A DNA stretch of 64,000 bases. It comes from Roseovarius mucosus. Its GTDB lineage: Bacteria; Pseudomonadota; Alphaproteobacteria; Rhodobacterales; Rhodobacteraceae. How positions within the stretch are numbered: position 1 is the stretch's first letter; every line of letters begins with the position of its first letter. The position numbers and the translations under genes were made by a program. Shown here in pieces: positions 9,226 through 18,152 of the stretch. Under the pieces are notes generated by a model that searched no databases, was not told where the DNA came from, and saw only the letters and a list, made by a program, of their open reading frames with translations. The DNA is taken from NCBI RefSeq assembly GCF_002080415.1, contig NZ_CP020474.1, forward strand, positions 62,001-126,000, read 5' to 3'.

Positions 9226-9730
9226 CTGTGACGTCCCTGATCCATTGCGATTGAACGGGGTCCTTGTGTGGCTCTGAAATCGGCCTGTTGCCCCATCCCG
9301 TCATTTTCCCACGCCGAGGCCCGTGTAACGAGCGGGTAATCCGGCGCTCCGTGCGCAAATTACGACCATTGGGGTGTGGAATTGCGGCCATCTGTGCGCG
9401 GGGTTCAACCGGATTGATCCGCTGCGCAACGAAACTGAAATCGGCTTTCCATGAAATCAGGGCGCGCGAATCCCTTTGTGATTGTCGTTTGGCGACATGG
9501 TGCAGGTCGCAAACGTGACGTTTCCGTGCCGCCGGGTTGCAGTTTTGGGCGGTTTCTTGCTAAAAGGTTGTGACGATCCGGGCATGCAAGGCCCGGTGCG
9601 CCTGCGGACAGCGTGTCTGCTTTCCTCGTGCGCGAGACCTCAAAACGCTGCCACGTGCCGCACTGGTGCGTCGCCTTTGTCCGCTGCGACGGGCGCAACG
9701 GGCAGCAGAAAAACAAGCAAAGGGGGCCAG
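9226..9730. promoter_or_regulatory. divergent control region between two BCCT genes
   Basis: About 500 bases without a convincing gene, containing the promoters of both transporters. Two inverted repeats are visible on the plus-strand side. An imperfect one, GTTTGGCGAC/GTCGCAAAC, spans 9487-9514. A hairpin CCGGGC/GCCCGG spans 9578-9596, about 135 bases before the start of the downstream transporter. They could be an operator and a leader structure. I could not match them to a known regulator or riboswitch. Confidence 0.4.
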
Positions 9731-11440
9731 ATGGCCGACGAAACAACCAATCAAGGCATACCCGCGCCCGAAGGGCAGTCGGACCTGATCGAGACAGTGT
9801 ACGAGATCGGGCAGGACAATGTGCAACCACAGGTGGGGCCTTTTGGTCTCGATATTCATAACCCGGTCTTTTTTATCTCGGGCCTTAGCATCGTGATCTT
9901 TGTGTTCTACGCGCTGGCGCTGCCCGGTCATGCGGCATCGGTGTTTGACTGGCTGTTTGCGTCAGTTACCCAAGGGTTTGACTGGTTCTTCTTGAGTGCC
10001 GCCAATGTCTTCGTGATCTTCTGCCTTTTCCTGATTGTCAGCCCCTATGGCCGCGTGCGGCTGGGCGGGGATGAGGCGACGCCGGATTACAGCTATCTGG
10101 GCTGGTTCGCGATGCTTTTTGCGGCCGGAATGGGCATTGGCCTGATGTTCTTTGGCGTGTCAGAGCCGATGAGCCATTTTTCCAGTGCCTTGGGTGGCAC
10201 GGCGATGGAGGGCGGTGCGCGCAGCGATTGGGCCCCGCTTGGCGCGGCTGGCGGTGATCCCGAGGCGGCATCACGCCTTGGCATGGCGGCCACCATTTTT
10301 CATTGGGGTCTGCATCCTTGGGCGATTTACGCGGTGGTGGCGCTGGCACTGGCGCTTTTCAGCTATAACAAGGGTCTGCCGCTCACGCTGCGCTCGGCCT
10401 TTTATCCGATCCTGGGCGAGCGGGTCTGGGGCTGGTGGGGCCACGTGATCGACACGCTGGCAGTCTTTGCCACGCTCTTTGGTCTGGCCACCTCGCTGGG
10501 CTTTGGGGCAGAACAGGCGGCGTCGGGGCTGACCTTTCTCTATGGGTCGGGCGACGCAGCAGAGGGCACGCGGGCATTCCTGGGCATCTCTTATGGCAAT
10601 ACCGAAGAAAGCGGCGTTGAAAATTCGAGCCTTCTTTTGGTCTTGCTGATTTCAGGCATCACGGCGATTGCCCTAGTCTCGGTGGTGCGTGGCCTTGATG
10701 GCGGGGTCAAGGTGCTGTCCGAGATCAACATGGGCTTGGCGGCGCTGTTGCTGCTGTTCGTGTTTTTTGTGGGGGGCCCGATTTTCCTGCTGACGTTCTT
10801 TTTCGACAGCCTTTGGGCCTATCTGCAAAACCTTTTCGCGCTGTCCAATCCCTTTGGGCGCGAAGACACCAATTTCATGCAGGGCTGGACGGCGTTCTAT
10901 TGGGCGTGGTGGATCAGCTGGTCGCCCTTTGTGGGCATGTTCATTGCGCGTGTCAGCCGGGGCCGCACGGTGCGGGAATTCGTGATCTGCGTATTGCTCA
11001 TTCCGTCGCTGGTCTGTGTCCTGTGGATGAGTGTTTTTGGCGGCACTGCGCTTAATCAGGTGATTGCCGGGGGCTACGAGGCGGCACAAAATGCCCCTCT
11101 GGAGCTTAAACTCTTCCAGATGCTTGATCCTTTGCCCTTGGCGACGATCACCTCGACCATCGGGATTGTTCTTGTGGTGGTGTTCTTTGTCACCTCATCG
11201 GATTCGGGCAGTCTTGTGATCGACACGATCACGGCGGGCGGCAAGGTTGATGCGCCCGTGCCGCAGCGGGTGTTCTGGTGCATCTTTGAGGGGGCCGTCG
11301 CGATTGTTCTCTTGATCGGCGGGGGCCTGACGGCGCTGCAATCGGCGGTGATTTCGACCGGCCTGCCGTTTACATTGGTGCTGTTGGTGATGTGCTGGGC
11401 GATCTTTCGCGGCTTGCAGAGCGAGCGAAAGATCCTCTGA
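9731..11440 (+). CDS. BCCT family transporter (second copy)
   Basis: 569 residues from ATG 9731, which follows AGGGGG in AAAGGGGGCCAG. The open frame extends upstream to 9482, but that part is leader-like and lacks family resemblance. The sequence shows MLFAAGMGIGLMFFGVSEP, the classic BCCT glycine-rich unwound helix, and GWTAFYWAWWISWSPFVG with RGRTVREF. It is shorter and more typical of the family than the divergent copy, so the two are ancient paralogues rather than a recent duplication. The expected role is uptake of glycine betaine or related compounds. A strong terminator follows. Confidence 0.93.
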   Translation: MADETTNQGIPAPEGQSDLIETVYEIGQDNVQPQVGPFGLDIHNPVFFISGLSIVIFVFYALALPGHAASVFDWLFASVTQGFDWFFLSAANVFVIFCLFLIVSPYGRVRLGGDEATPDYSYLGWFAMLFAAGMGIGLMFFGVSEPMSHFSSALGGTAMEGGARSDWAPLGAAGGDPEAASRLGMAATIFHWGLHPWAIYAVVALALALFSYNKGLPLTLRSAFYPILGERVWGWWGHVIDTLAVFATLFGLATSLGFGAEQAASGLTFLYGSGDAAEGTRAFLGISYGNTEESGVENSSLLLVLLISGITAIALVSVVRGLDGGVKVLSEINMGLAALLLLFVFFVGGPIFLLTFFFDSLWAYLQNLFALSNPFGREDTNFMQGWTAFYWAWWISWSPFVGMFIARVSRGRTVREFVICVLLIPSLVCVLWMSVFGGTALNQVIAGGYEAAQNAPLELKLFQMLDPLPLATITSTIGIVLVVVFFVTSSDSGSLVIDTITAGGKVDAPVPQRVFWCIFEGAVAIVLLIGGGLTALQSAVISTGLPFTLVLLVMCWAIFRGLQSERKIL

Positions 11441-11465
11441 GCGACCCATGGTCATGCGGTCCAAG

Positions 11466-11504
11466 GCCCTCCGGCGCTTGCGCGCCGGGGGGCTTTGCTG
11501 TTTT
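11466..11504 (+). terminator. rho-independent terminator after the second BCCT gene
   Basis: A 12-bp G+C-rich stem (11466-11477 with 11482-11493, one G-U pair) closes a four-base loop and is followed by TTTGCTGTTTT. It lies 25 bases after the transporter stop and before the aminotransferase gene, so those two are separate units. Confidence 0.8.
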
Positions 11505-11535
11505 GTGGCCGCAAAAAGGGACAATGGGGACAGTG

Positions 11536-12756
11536 ATGACACTCGATACAGATTTCGTACGTGCGCAATTTCCGGCCTTTGCCGAGCCAAGCCTTGAGGG
11601 ACAAGCGTTTTTTGAGAATGCCGGTGGCTCTTATACCTGCGCTCCTGTGATTGCGCGTCTGGAGCGGTATTATCGGCAACGCAAGGTGCAGCCCTACGCG
11701 CCCTATGAGGCGAGCCAATTGGCCGGGGCCGAGATGGACGAGGCGCGGGCGCGGCTTGCAGCGATGATGGGAGTGGCCACCGATGAGCTGAGCTTTGGCC
11801 CCTCGACCACGCAGAACACCTATGTTCTGGCGCAGGCATTCCGGCAGTGGATGGAACCGGGCGATGCGATCATCGTCACCAATCAGGATCACGAGGCCAA
11901 TTCCGGGCCGTGGCGGCGGTTGGCGGACGCAGGATTCGAAGTGCGTGAGTGGAAAATCAACCCCGAGAGCGGTTTGCTTGATCCGGCCGATCTTGAAAAT
12001 CTGCTGGATGACCGGGTGCGACTGGTGTGTTTTCCGCATTGCTCCAACGTTGTGGGGGCGATCAACCCGGTGGTCGAGATTACGGCGCTGGCGCATGCCG
12101 CCGGGGCCTTTGTCTGTGTCGATGGGGTTAGCTATGCGCCGCATGGCCTGCCGGATGTGGGGGGAATGGGGCCGGATATTTACCTTTTTTCGGCCTATAA
12201 AACCTATGGGCCGCATCAGGGGATCATGGTGATCCGGCGGGAATTGGGCAATCTCTTGCCCAATCAGGCGCATTATTTCAATGCGGGCACGCTCTATAAA
12301 CGGTTCACGCCAGCGGGTCCGGATCATGCACAGGTCGCGGCAAGCGCCGGTATGGCGGATTATATCGACGATCTGGCGGCGCATCACGGGATCACGGGCG
12401 ATGCCGTGACGCGGGCGGTCGGGGTGCATGACCTGATACGCGGGCATGAAACAGCACTTTTGCAGCCGCTCTTGGATTTCCTCAAGGATCGCAATTCTGC
12501 GCGGCTGATCGGCCCGGTCGAGGCCGAACATAAAGCGCCGACAGTGGCTGTTGCGCTTAATCGCCCCGGTATCGACGCGGCGACAGAGTTGGCGCAGCAT
12601 GGGATCATGGCGGGAGGCGGCGATTTCTACGCGGTGCGGCCCCTGACGGCGATGGGCGTTGACCCAGAGCGCGGCGTGTTGCGTCTGAGTTTTGTGCATT
12701 ACACGACCCGCGCAGAGGTCGACAAACTCTTAACCGCCCTTGATGATATTCTTTGA
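11536..12756 (+). CDS. class V aminotransferase / cysteine desulfurase-like PLP enzyme
   Basis: 406 residues from ATG 11536 (preceded by GGGGACAG); ATG 11524 is an alternative. The fold is aminotransferase class V. The SAYKTYGPHQG motif holds the PLP-binding lysine at about residue 222, DGVSYAPHG contributes the pyridine-ring aspartate, and TNQDHEANSG lies upstream. It belongs to the broad group of cysteine desulfurase-like proteins annotated SufS/CsdA-like or selenocysteine lyase-like. The active-site cysteine loop of true desulfurases is not evident, so the substrate is uncertain. It lies just ahead of the photolyase gene on the same strand. Confidence 0.82.
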   Translation: MTLDTDFVRAQFPAFAEPSLEGQAFFENAGGSYTCAPVIARLERYYRQRKVQPYAPYEASQLAGAEMDEARARLAAMMGVATDELSFGPSTTQNTYVLAQAFRQWMEPGDAIIVTNQDHEANSGPWRRLADAGFEVREWKINPESGLLDPADLENLLDDRVRLVCFPHCSNVVGAINPVVEITALAHAAGAFVCVDGVSYAPHGLPDVGGMGPDIYLFSAYKTYGPHQGIMVIRRELGNLLPNQAHYFNAGTLYKRFTPAGPDHAQVAASAGMADYIDDLAAHHGITGDAVTRAVGVHDLIRGHETALLQPLLDFLKDRNSARLIGPVEAEHKAPTVAVALNRPGIDAATELAQHGIMAGGGDFYAVRPLTAMGVDPERGVLRLSFVHYTTRAEVDKLLTALDDIL

Positions 12757-12804
12757 TCCGCCCGCGTCCCCGGCCCGTATTGCAACCAAAGACCGGGGCA
12801 GGGG

Positions 12805-14226
12805 ATGACGGATATAGCACCATCAATTGTATGGCTACGGCGCGATTTGCGTCTGGCCGATCACCCGGCACTCTGTGCGGCGCTTGCAGGCGGCGGCGCG
12901 GTTATTCCTGTTTTCATCCATGATGAGAGCGTCGAAGGTCTGGGCGCTGCACCAAAATGGCGTCTGGGCCTGTCGCTGGCGTCGCTTGCGCGTGATCTGG
13001 CGGAGTGCGGCAGCCGCTTGATCCTGCGCCGGGGCGCGGCGCTGGATGTGCTGCGTGCGCTGGTGGCTGAAACCGGGGCAGGGGCGGTGCACTGGTCGCG
13101 GCTTTATGATCCGCAGTCCATCGCGCGCGACAAGGCGGTGAAATCCGCGCTGCGTGAGACAGGGGTGGACGCACAAAGCCACCCGGGCCATGTGATGTTC
13201 GAGCCTTGGACGGTTGAGACCAAGACCGGCGGCTTTTACCGCGTTTACAGCCCGATGTGGCGCGCGGTGAAGGATCGCGACGTGGCGGTGCCGCTGACAG
13301 CGCCCGCGCAGATCCCGGCCCCCAAGGTTTGGCCCGCCTCTGACAGGCTGGATGATTGGCAGATGGGGGCCGCCATGCATCGGGGGGCCGATGTGTGCTT
13401 GCCCTATCAGCGGGTGGGCGAGGCTGCGGCGATGGAGCGATTGCATGCCTTTGCCGATGGGGCCATTGCGCAGTATCAGGACGCCCGGAATTTTCCGGCG
13501 GTCGATGCAACTTCTGCGCTGTCGGAAAACCTGACCTATGGGGAAATCTCGCCGCGCCAGTGCTGGCATGCGGGGCAGCGGGCCTTGCATGGCGGGGCCA
13601 AAGGCGCAGAGACATGGCTCAAGGAACTGGTCTGGCGCGAGTTTGCCTATCACCTCATGTATCACACGCCGCATATTCTGAGCGGCAATTGGCGGACAGA
13701 TTGGGATGCCTTTCCATGGTCCACCGATGCGGATCATCCCGAGGTCATGGCGTGGAAACAGGGCCGCACCGGCGAACCCTTTGTCGATGCCGCCATGCGC
13801 GAGATGTATGTGACCGGCAAGATGCACAACCGCGCGCGCATGATCGTGGCCTCATACCTCACCAAGCATCTGATGACCCATTGGAAGATTGGATTGGACT
13901 GGTTCGCCGAATGTCTGACCGATTGGGATCCGGCCTCGAATGCGATGGGCTGGCAATGGGCGGCGGGCTGTGGGCCCGACGCGGCGCCGTATTTCCGGGT
14001 GTTCAATCCCGAGACACAGTTGGACAAGTTCGACCGTGGCGGGGCCTATACCCGGCGCTGGATCGCCGAGGGGCAGCGCACCCCACCCGCCACGGCCTTG
14101 GATTATTTCAAGGCGGTGCCGCGCGCCTGGCAGCTTGATCCGTCGATGCTTTATCCGGGGCGGATTGTTGATCTGTCACAGGGGCGGCAAAGAGCGCTCA
14201 ACGCCTATGAAGCGCGGGAGTTTTGA
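12805..14226 (+). CDS. phr: deoxyribodipyrimidine photolyase (cryptochrome/photolyase family)
   Basis: A 473-residue class I type photolyase. The N-terminal alpha/beta antenna domain begins IVWLRRDLRLADHPAL. The C-terminal FAD-binding domain shows WLKELVWREFAYHLMYH, the signature MHNRARMIVASYLTKHL and the segment DWDPASNAMGWQWAAGCGPDAAPYFRVFNP, all typical of CPD photolyases that repair UV-induced dimers using blue light. The following cyclopropane synthase gene starts three bases after its stop. In Rhodobacter, photolyase and cfa genes belong to the singlet-oxygen (RpoE/ChrR) response, which fits the order here. Confidence 0.95.
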   Translation: MTDIAPSIVWLRRDLRLADHPALCAALAGGGAVIPVFIHDESVEGLGAAPKWRLGLSLASLARDLAECGSRLILRRGAALDVLRALVAETGAGAVHWSRLYDPQSIARDKAVKSALRETGVDAQSHPGHVMFEPWTVETKTGGFYRVYSPMWRAVKDRDVAVPLTAPAQIPAPKVWPASDRLDDWQMGAAMHRGADVCLPYQRVGEAAAMERLHAFADGAIAQYQDARNFPAVDATSALSENLTYGEISPRQCWHAGQRALHGGAKGAETWLKELVWREFAYHLMYHTPHILSGNWRTDWDAFPWSTDADHPEVMAWKQGRTGEPFVDAAMREMYVTGKMHNRARMIVASYLTKHLMTHWKIGLDWFAECLTDWDPASNAMGWQWAAGCGPDAAPYFRVFNPETQLDKFDRGGAYTRRWIAEGQRTPPATALDYFKAVPRAWQLDPSMLYPGRIVDLSQGRQRALNAYEAREF

Positions 14227-14229
14227 AAC

Positions 14230-15501
14230 ATGACCACACTGACCGCAAGATCGGCGATTGACGCGCCGCAAAAGGAAAAAGGGACCGAACGTATGATCCT
14301 GACCGACACGACCGGCCAGACGGGCCTGCCGCGCTATTTCAGCCGTTGCTTTGGCGTGGCGCGCAATATCGACGCCGGACGGCTTGATATTCGCCTACCC
14401 GATGGCCGTGTGTTCCGCGCCGAAGGGCCGCGCCCCGGCCCGGTTGCGGTGCTCGAAATCCACGACACCGAGGTGTTTGCGCGGTTGGTGCGCGAGGGCT
14501 ATCTGGGCTTTTGCGAGGCGTATCTGGATGGGGACTGGTCCACGCCGGACCTTCAATCCTTTATGGACCTTCTCAACGACGACAATGACGGCATTTACAA
14601 CGGCTATCCCGGTCAAAGGCTGGCGCAGATTTACGAGCGTATCCGCTTTTGGTTCAAACGGAATTCCAAGACCCAAGCCAAGCGCAACATCAGCTACCAC
14701 TATGATCTGGGCAATGCGTTTTACAGCCTCTGGCTGGACGAAACGATGACCTATTCCAGTGCTATCTTTCAGCCCGGTCAGAACAGTCTGGAGCAGGCGC
14801 AGATCGCCAAATATGCCAGCATGGTGGATCAGATGGGGGTGAAGCCCGGCGATCACGTGCTGGAAATCGGCTGTGGTTGGGGGGGCTTTGCCGAATACGC
14901 CGCCAAAGAGCGGGGGTTGCGCGTGACGGGCCTCACGATCAGCGCGGAGCAGCTGAAATATGCGCAGGACCGGATTGCGCGCGCCGGGCTGTCTGATCGG
15001 GTCACGCTCAAGTTGCAGGATTACCGCGACGAGCGCGGCACCTATGATGGCATCGCCAGCATCGAGATGTTCGAGGCCGTAGGCGAGCGCTATTGGCCGG
15101 TGTTTTTCAACAGTCTGCGCGAGCGGCTTAATCCCGGTGCGCTGGCCACGCTGCAGATCATCACGGTCGAGGACCGGCGGTGGGAAAGCTATCGTACCGA
15201 TGTGGATTTCATCCAGAAATACATCTTTCCGGGCGGTATGCTGCCCAGCCCCACCGCGTTGCGCGCCGAGATCGAGCGCGCGGGGCTGAGTGTTGCGCGG
15301 TCTATCGAATTTGGCGAAAGCTATAGCCAAACCCTGCGCCGCTGGCATCAGGCGTTCAACGACAAGTGGGACGAAATCGCCGATATGGGCTTTGACGACC
15401 GGTTCCGCCGGATGTGGAATTTCTATCTGACCTCTTGCGCGGGGGCCTTCAAAGGGGGTAGTTGCGATGTGACGCAGATCACCATCGCAAGGCCTGGATA
15501 G
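14230..15501 (+). CDS. cfa: cyclopropane-fatty-acyl-phospholipid synthase
   Basis: 423 residues from ATG 14230; ATG 14293 gives a shorter form that also has a purine-rich leader. The enzyme transfers a methylene group from S-adenosylmethionine to the double bond of membrane phospholipid acyl chains. The SAM-binding motif VLEIGCGWGGFAEYAA starts near residue 210. The upstream NISYHYDLGNAFYSLWLDETMTYS and the downstream IEMFEAVGERYW region are diagnostic of the CFA family. It sits between photolyase and trgA with gaps of three and zero bases, so it is clearly in an operon. Confidence 0.95.
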   Translation: MTTLTARSAIDAPQKEKGTERMILTDTTGQTGLPRYFSRCFGVARNIDAGRLDIRLPDGRVFRAEGPRPGPVAVLEIHDTEVFARLVREGYLGFCEAYLDGDWSTPDLQSFMDLLNDDNDGIYNGYPGQRLAQIYERIRFWFKRNSKTQAKRNISYHYDLGNAFYSLWLDETMTYSSAIFQPGQNSLEQAQIAKYASMVDQMGVKPGDHVLEIGCGWGGFAEYAAKERGLRVTGLTISAEQLKYAQDRIARAGLSDRVTLKLQDYRDERGTYDGIASIEMFEAVGERYWPVFFNSLRERLNPGALATLQIITVEDRRWESYRTDVDFIQKYIFPGGMLPSPTALRAEIERAGLSVARSIEFGESYSQTLRRWHQAFNDKWDEIADMGFDDRFRRMWNFYLTSCAGAFKGGSCDVTQITIARPG

Positions 15502-15960
15502 ATGCCCGTTACAGATCAAATGCCCACCGCCGCGCGGCTGGTCGCGGCGATCGGACTTAGCATTGTGGGATGGTTTGGATCAGAGCTCTTTCGCCCGCTT
15601 ATGCCAGAAGACACCAATTTCGGCTGGTTCAACGTGGTCAATGTTGTGCTTGGCGCGATTTGCGGCTGGCGCGTGACGGGCAGGCGGCTGGGTTATGGCT
15701 ATGCCGAAGGGTTCAGCGCCGGATTGACCGGGGTCGCCGCACTGGTGTTTTGGGCGCTCTTTCTTCAGAGCCTGAATGAGATGCTCAAACGTGCGCTTGA
15801 TAACCGCTATGACGGGGTGATCAAGGGCCTGACCGCGATGTTCGACTTGATGGTTGACTATGGCATGACGATGATCAACGGGCCATTGATCGGCGCGCTG
15901 GTCACCGGCGGGATCGTGGTGGGCCTCGTTTCGGAATGGGTCTCGCATCGGTGGTCGTGA
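15502..15960 (+). CDS. trgA: TrgA-like membrane protein of the tellurite-resistance locus
   Basis: A 152-residue protein with about three hydrophobic segments. It resembles Rhodobacter TrgA, first found in a tellurite-resistance locus together with trgB and cysK; exactly that order follows here. The family conserves GWFN near residue 40 and GYGYAEGFSAGLTG. The molecular function is unknown; in the reference organism the pair contributes to high-level tellurite resistance. It begins immediately after the cfa stop and overlaps the start of trgB. Confidence 0.85.
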   Translation: MPVTDQMPTAARLVAAIGLSIVGWFGSELFRPLMPEDTNFGWFNVVNVVLGAICGWRVTGRRLGYGYAEGFSAGLTGVAALVFWALFLQSLNEMLKRALDNRYDGVIKGLTAMFDLMVDYGMTMINGPLIGALVTGGIVVGLVSEWVSHRWS

Positions 15961-17057
15961 CACCGGTTTTTCTATACGGTCCCTTGGCTGACATCACCGT
16001 TTTGCAGGCAACCTTGCCGGGCCTTGTTGCGGCTGAGGCGCGCGCCGAAGGCGTGCAGATTTGCTGTGATGACGCGCCCCTGCCTTTGGCGGGACTGCGC
16101 CGGGGGCTGGGGGCCGTAGACGGGTGGTTGGTGTCAGAGCCCCACACAGTGGAGTTGGTGACCTTCATCGCCGAGGCGCTTGGCTTGGGGCGTTCGGATG
16201 TCATTACCGTCAGTCAAGGCGGCTGCCCCGTCGCTGCGCGCGTCTTTCCCGGTCGGCCCGGTCCCATGGACTGGGATGGCCAAGACTGGTCGCGCCGCGC
16301 CGCGCCGATCCTGCGCTATGCAGTTCAAGAGATACTCAGCTTGAGGGGCCGTATTGCCGCGCAAGACCTATGCGCGGGCCTGCCCATGATCTTGTCGCGC
16401 GCATCGGGCCGGGTGGCGGCGCAGACGCCTGCGCCCGCCGATGTGCGCAGTGCGACCGAGGCTGCGACCGTGCAAGAGATCGCCTGCGAGATCACCCATG
16501 CGGGGTTTTTCCTTGGCCGCGCCTATACGTTGCGGCATCCCCGTTTTGATGGCACGCCAAGCGATACCTTGCGGCGTGAAGTGTTTGTCGCCACGGATGC
16601 CGCTCTTGTGCTGCCCTATGATCCGGTGCGCGACCGGGTGCTTTTGGTAGAACAGTTCCGCATGGGGCCCTATGGGCGCGGCGATCCGCGCCCGTGGATG
16701 CTAGAGCCGGTCGCCGGGCGGATTGACGGCGGCGAGAACCCCGAAGACGCCGCGCACCGCGAATGTCTGGAAGAGGCGGGGCTGACGCTGCGCGCGCTCG
16801 AGAAGATTTCCCAGCACTATTGCACGCCGGGATATTCGACCGAATTCTTTCACCTCTTTCTGGGAATTTGCGACCTGCCCGATCTGGAACAGGGGCGCGG
16901 CGGTCTGGCCACAGAGCATGAGGATATTCGCACGCATGTGATTGATTTCGCGCAGGCAATGGCGCTTGTGCAGAGTGGAGAGGCCAATAATGGGCCGCTC
17001 ATCCTCTGCCTTCTATGGCTTGAGCGTGAACGCGCACGGCTGCGTGCATCCGCTTGA
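15936..17057 (+). CDS. trgB: TrgB-like protein: GGCT-like domain fused to Nudix hydrolase
   Basis: 373 residues if ATG 15936 is used. A GTG at 15957 that forms a GTGA overlap with the trgA stop is equally plausible and starts just before the first domain. The N-terminal part, with VFLYGPLAD, resembles gamma-glutamylcyclotransferase-like folds. The C-terminal domain has a full Nudix box (G at about 261, then ENPEDAAHRE, then LEEAGL), as in ADP-ribose and related pyrophosphatases. It is assigned to the tellurite-resistance pair by position and domain content. It may clean up nucleoside diphosphate derivatives during oxidative stress; the substrate is unknown. Confidence 0.87.
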   Translation: MGLASVVVTPVFLYGPLADITVLQATLPGLVAAEARAEGVQICCDDAPLPLAGLRRGLGAVDGWLVSEPHTVELVTFIAEALGLGRSDVITVSQGGCPVAARVFPGRPGPMDWDGQDWSRRAAPILRYAVQEILSLRGRIAAQDLCAGLPMILSRASGRVAAQTPAPADVRSATEAATVQEIACEITHAGFFLGRAYTLRHPRFDGTPSDTLRREVFVATDAALVLPYDPVRDRVLLVEQFRMGPYGRGDPRPWMLEPVAGRIDGGENPEDAAHRECLEEAGLTLRALEKISQHYCTPGYSTEFFHLFLGICDLPDLEQGRGGLATEHEDIRTHVIDFAQAMALVQSGEANNGPLILCLLWLERERARLRASA

Positions 17058-17115
17058 GTTCCGTTCTCCAAGCGCCTAAACCCAAGGGAACACTTTGCCT
17101 ACAGGAGCATGAAAG

Positions 17116-18147
17116 ATGCGCATTGCACAGGATTTGGCTGCCGCTGTCGGGAATACCCCGCTCATTCGTTTGCGCCGCGCCAGTGAGGAAACTGGCTGTG
17201 ACATCTTGGGTAAATGCGAGTTTCTCAACCCCGGTCAATCGGTCAAGGATCGTGCCGCGCTCTTTATCATTCGCGACGCCATCGCGCGCGGTGATTTGAA
17301 ACCCGGCGGTACGATTGTCGAGGGGACGGCAGGCAATACCGGCATCGGCCTTGCGCTGGTCGGGGCCTCTCTCGGGTTCAAGACGGTGATCGTCATCCCC
17401 GAAACCCAAAGCCAAGAAAAGAAGGATATGCTGCGTCTGGCCGGTGCCGATTTGGTGCAGGTGCCCGCAGCGCCCTATTCAAATCCGAACAATTTTGTCC
17501 GATACTCGGAGAGATTGGCCGCTGAGCTTGCGAAAACCGAACCTAACGGTGTGATCTGGGCCAATCAGTTCGACAATGTGGCCAACCGTCAAGCGCATAT
17601 CGAAACAACCGGCCCCGAGATTTGGGAGCAAACCGGCGGCAAGGTTGATGGCTTTGTCTGCGCGGTGGGGTCGGGTGGCACCTTGGCCGGGGTCGGCATG
17701 GCGCTGCAACCCAAGGGCGTCAAGGTGGGTATTGCCGATCCGATGGGCGCAAAGCTTTTTTCTTGGTATACCAAAGGCGAGTTGGAGAGCGAAGGCTCGT
17801 CGATTGCCGAGGGGATCGGGCAGGTGCGCATCACGGCCAATCTTGAAGGCTTCACCCCAGATTTCGCCTGCCAGGTCCCCGATGCCGAAGCGTTGCCGAT
17901 TGTCTTTGACTTGCTTCAGCATGAGGGGCTGTGCATGGGGGCCTCGACCGGTGTCAATATCGCTGGCGCTATGCAGATGGCCCGCGACATGGGGCCGGGC
18001 CATACCATCGTGACGATCCTGTGCGATTACGGAACGCGCTATCAGTCGAAACTTTTCAATCCCGAATTCCTGCGCGCCAACAACCTGCCGACGCCAGATT
18101 GGCTGGATCAGGCTCCGCGCTCGATTCCGGGGGTTTTCGCGGGGTGA
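17116..18147 (+). CDS. cysK: cysteine synthase A
   Basis: 343 residues. The enzyme converts O-acetylserine and sulfide to cysteine using PLP. The PLP lysine lies in NPGQSVKDRAA at about residue 44, and the phosphate-binding EGTAGNTGIGLAL follows. ATG 17116 is preceded by ACAGGAGC. It follows trgA and trgB as in the Rhodobacter tellurite locus, where cysK also contributes to resistance through thiol supply. The sequence departs from the shorter CysM type, and its length fits the longer alphaproteobacterial CysK group. Confidence 0.94.
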   Translation: MRIAQDLAAAVGNTPLIRLRRASEETGCDILGKCEFLNPGQSVKDRAALFIIRDAIARGDLKPGGTIVEGTAGNTGIGLALVGASLGFKTVIVIPETQSQEKKDMLRLAGADLVQVPAAPYSNPNNFVRYSERLAAELAKTEPNGVIWANQFDNVANRQAHIETTGPEIWEQTGGKVDGFVCAVGSGGTLAGVGMALQPKGVKVGIADPMGAKLFSWYTKGELESEGSSIAEGIGQVRITANLEGFTPDFACQVPDAEALPIVFDLLQHEGLCMGASTGVNIAGAMQMARDMGPGHTIVTILCDYGTRYQSKLFNPEFLRANNLPTPDWLDQAPRSIPGVFAG

Positions 18148-18152
18148 CAAGA

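Noticed and set aside
9487..9730. Leader of the second BCCT gene as a riboswitch
   Set aside because: Only short hairpins are visible and none matches the conserved core of a riboswitch class I know.
12754..12804. Possible RpoE-type promoter (TGATCC at the end of the PLP gene) before photolyase
   Set aside because: The matching downstream TAAGA-like box is not present at the right distance.
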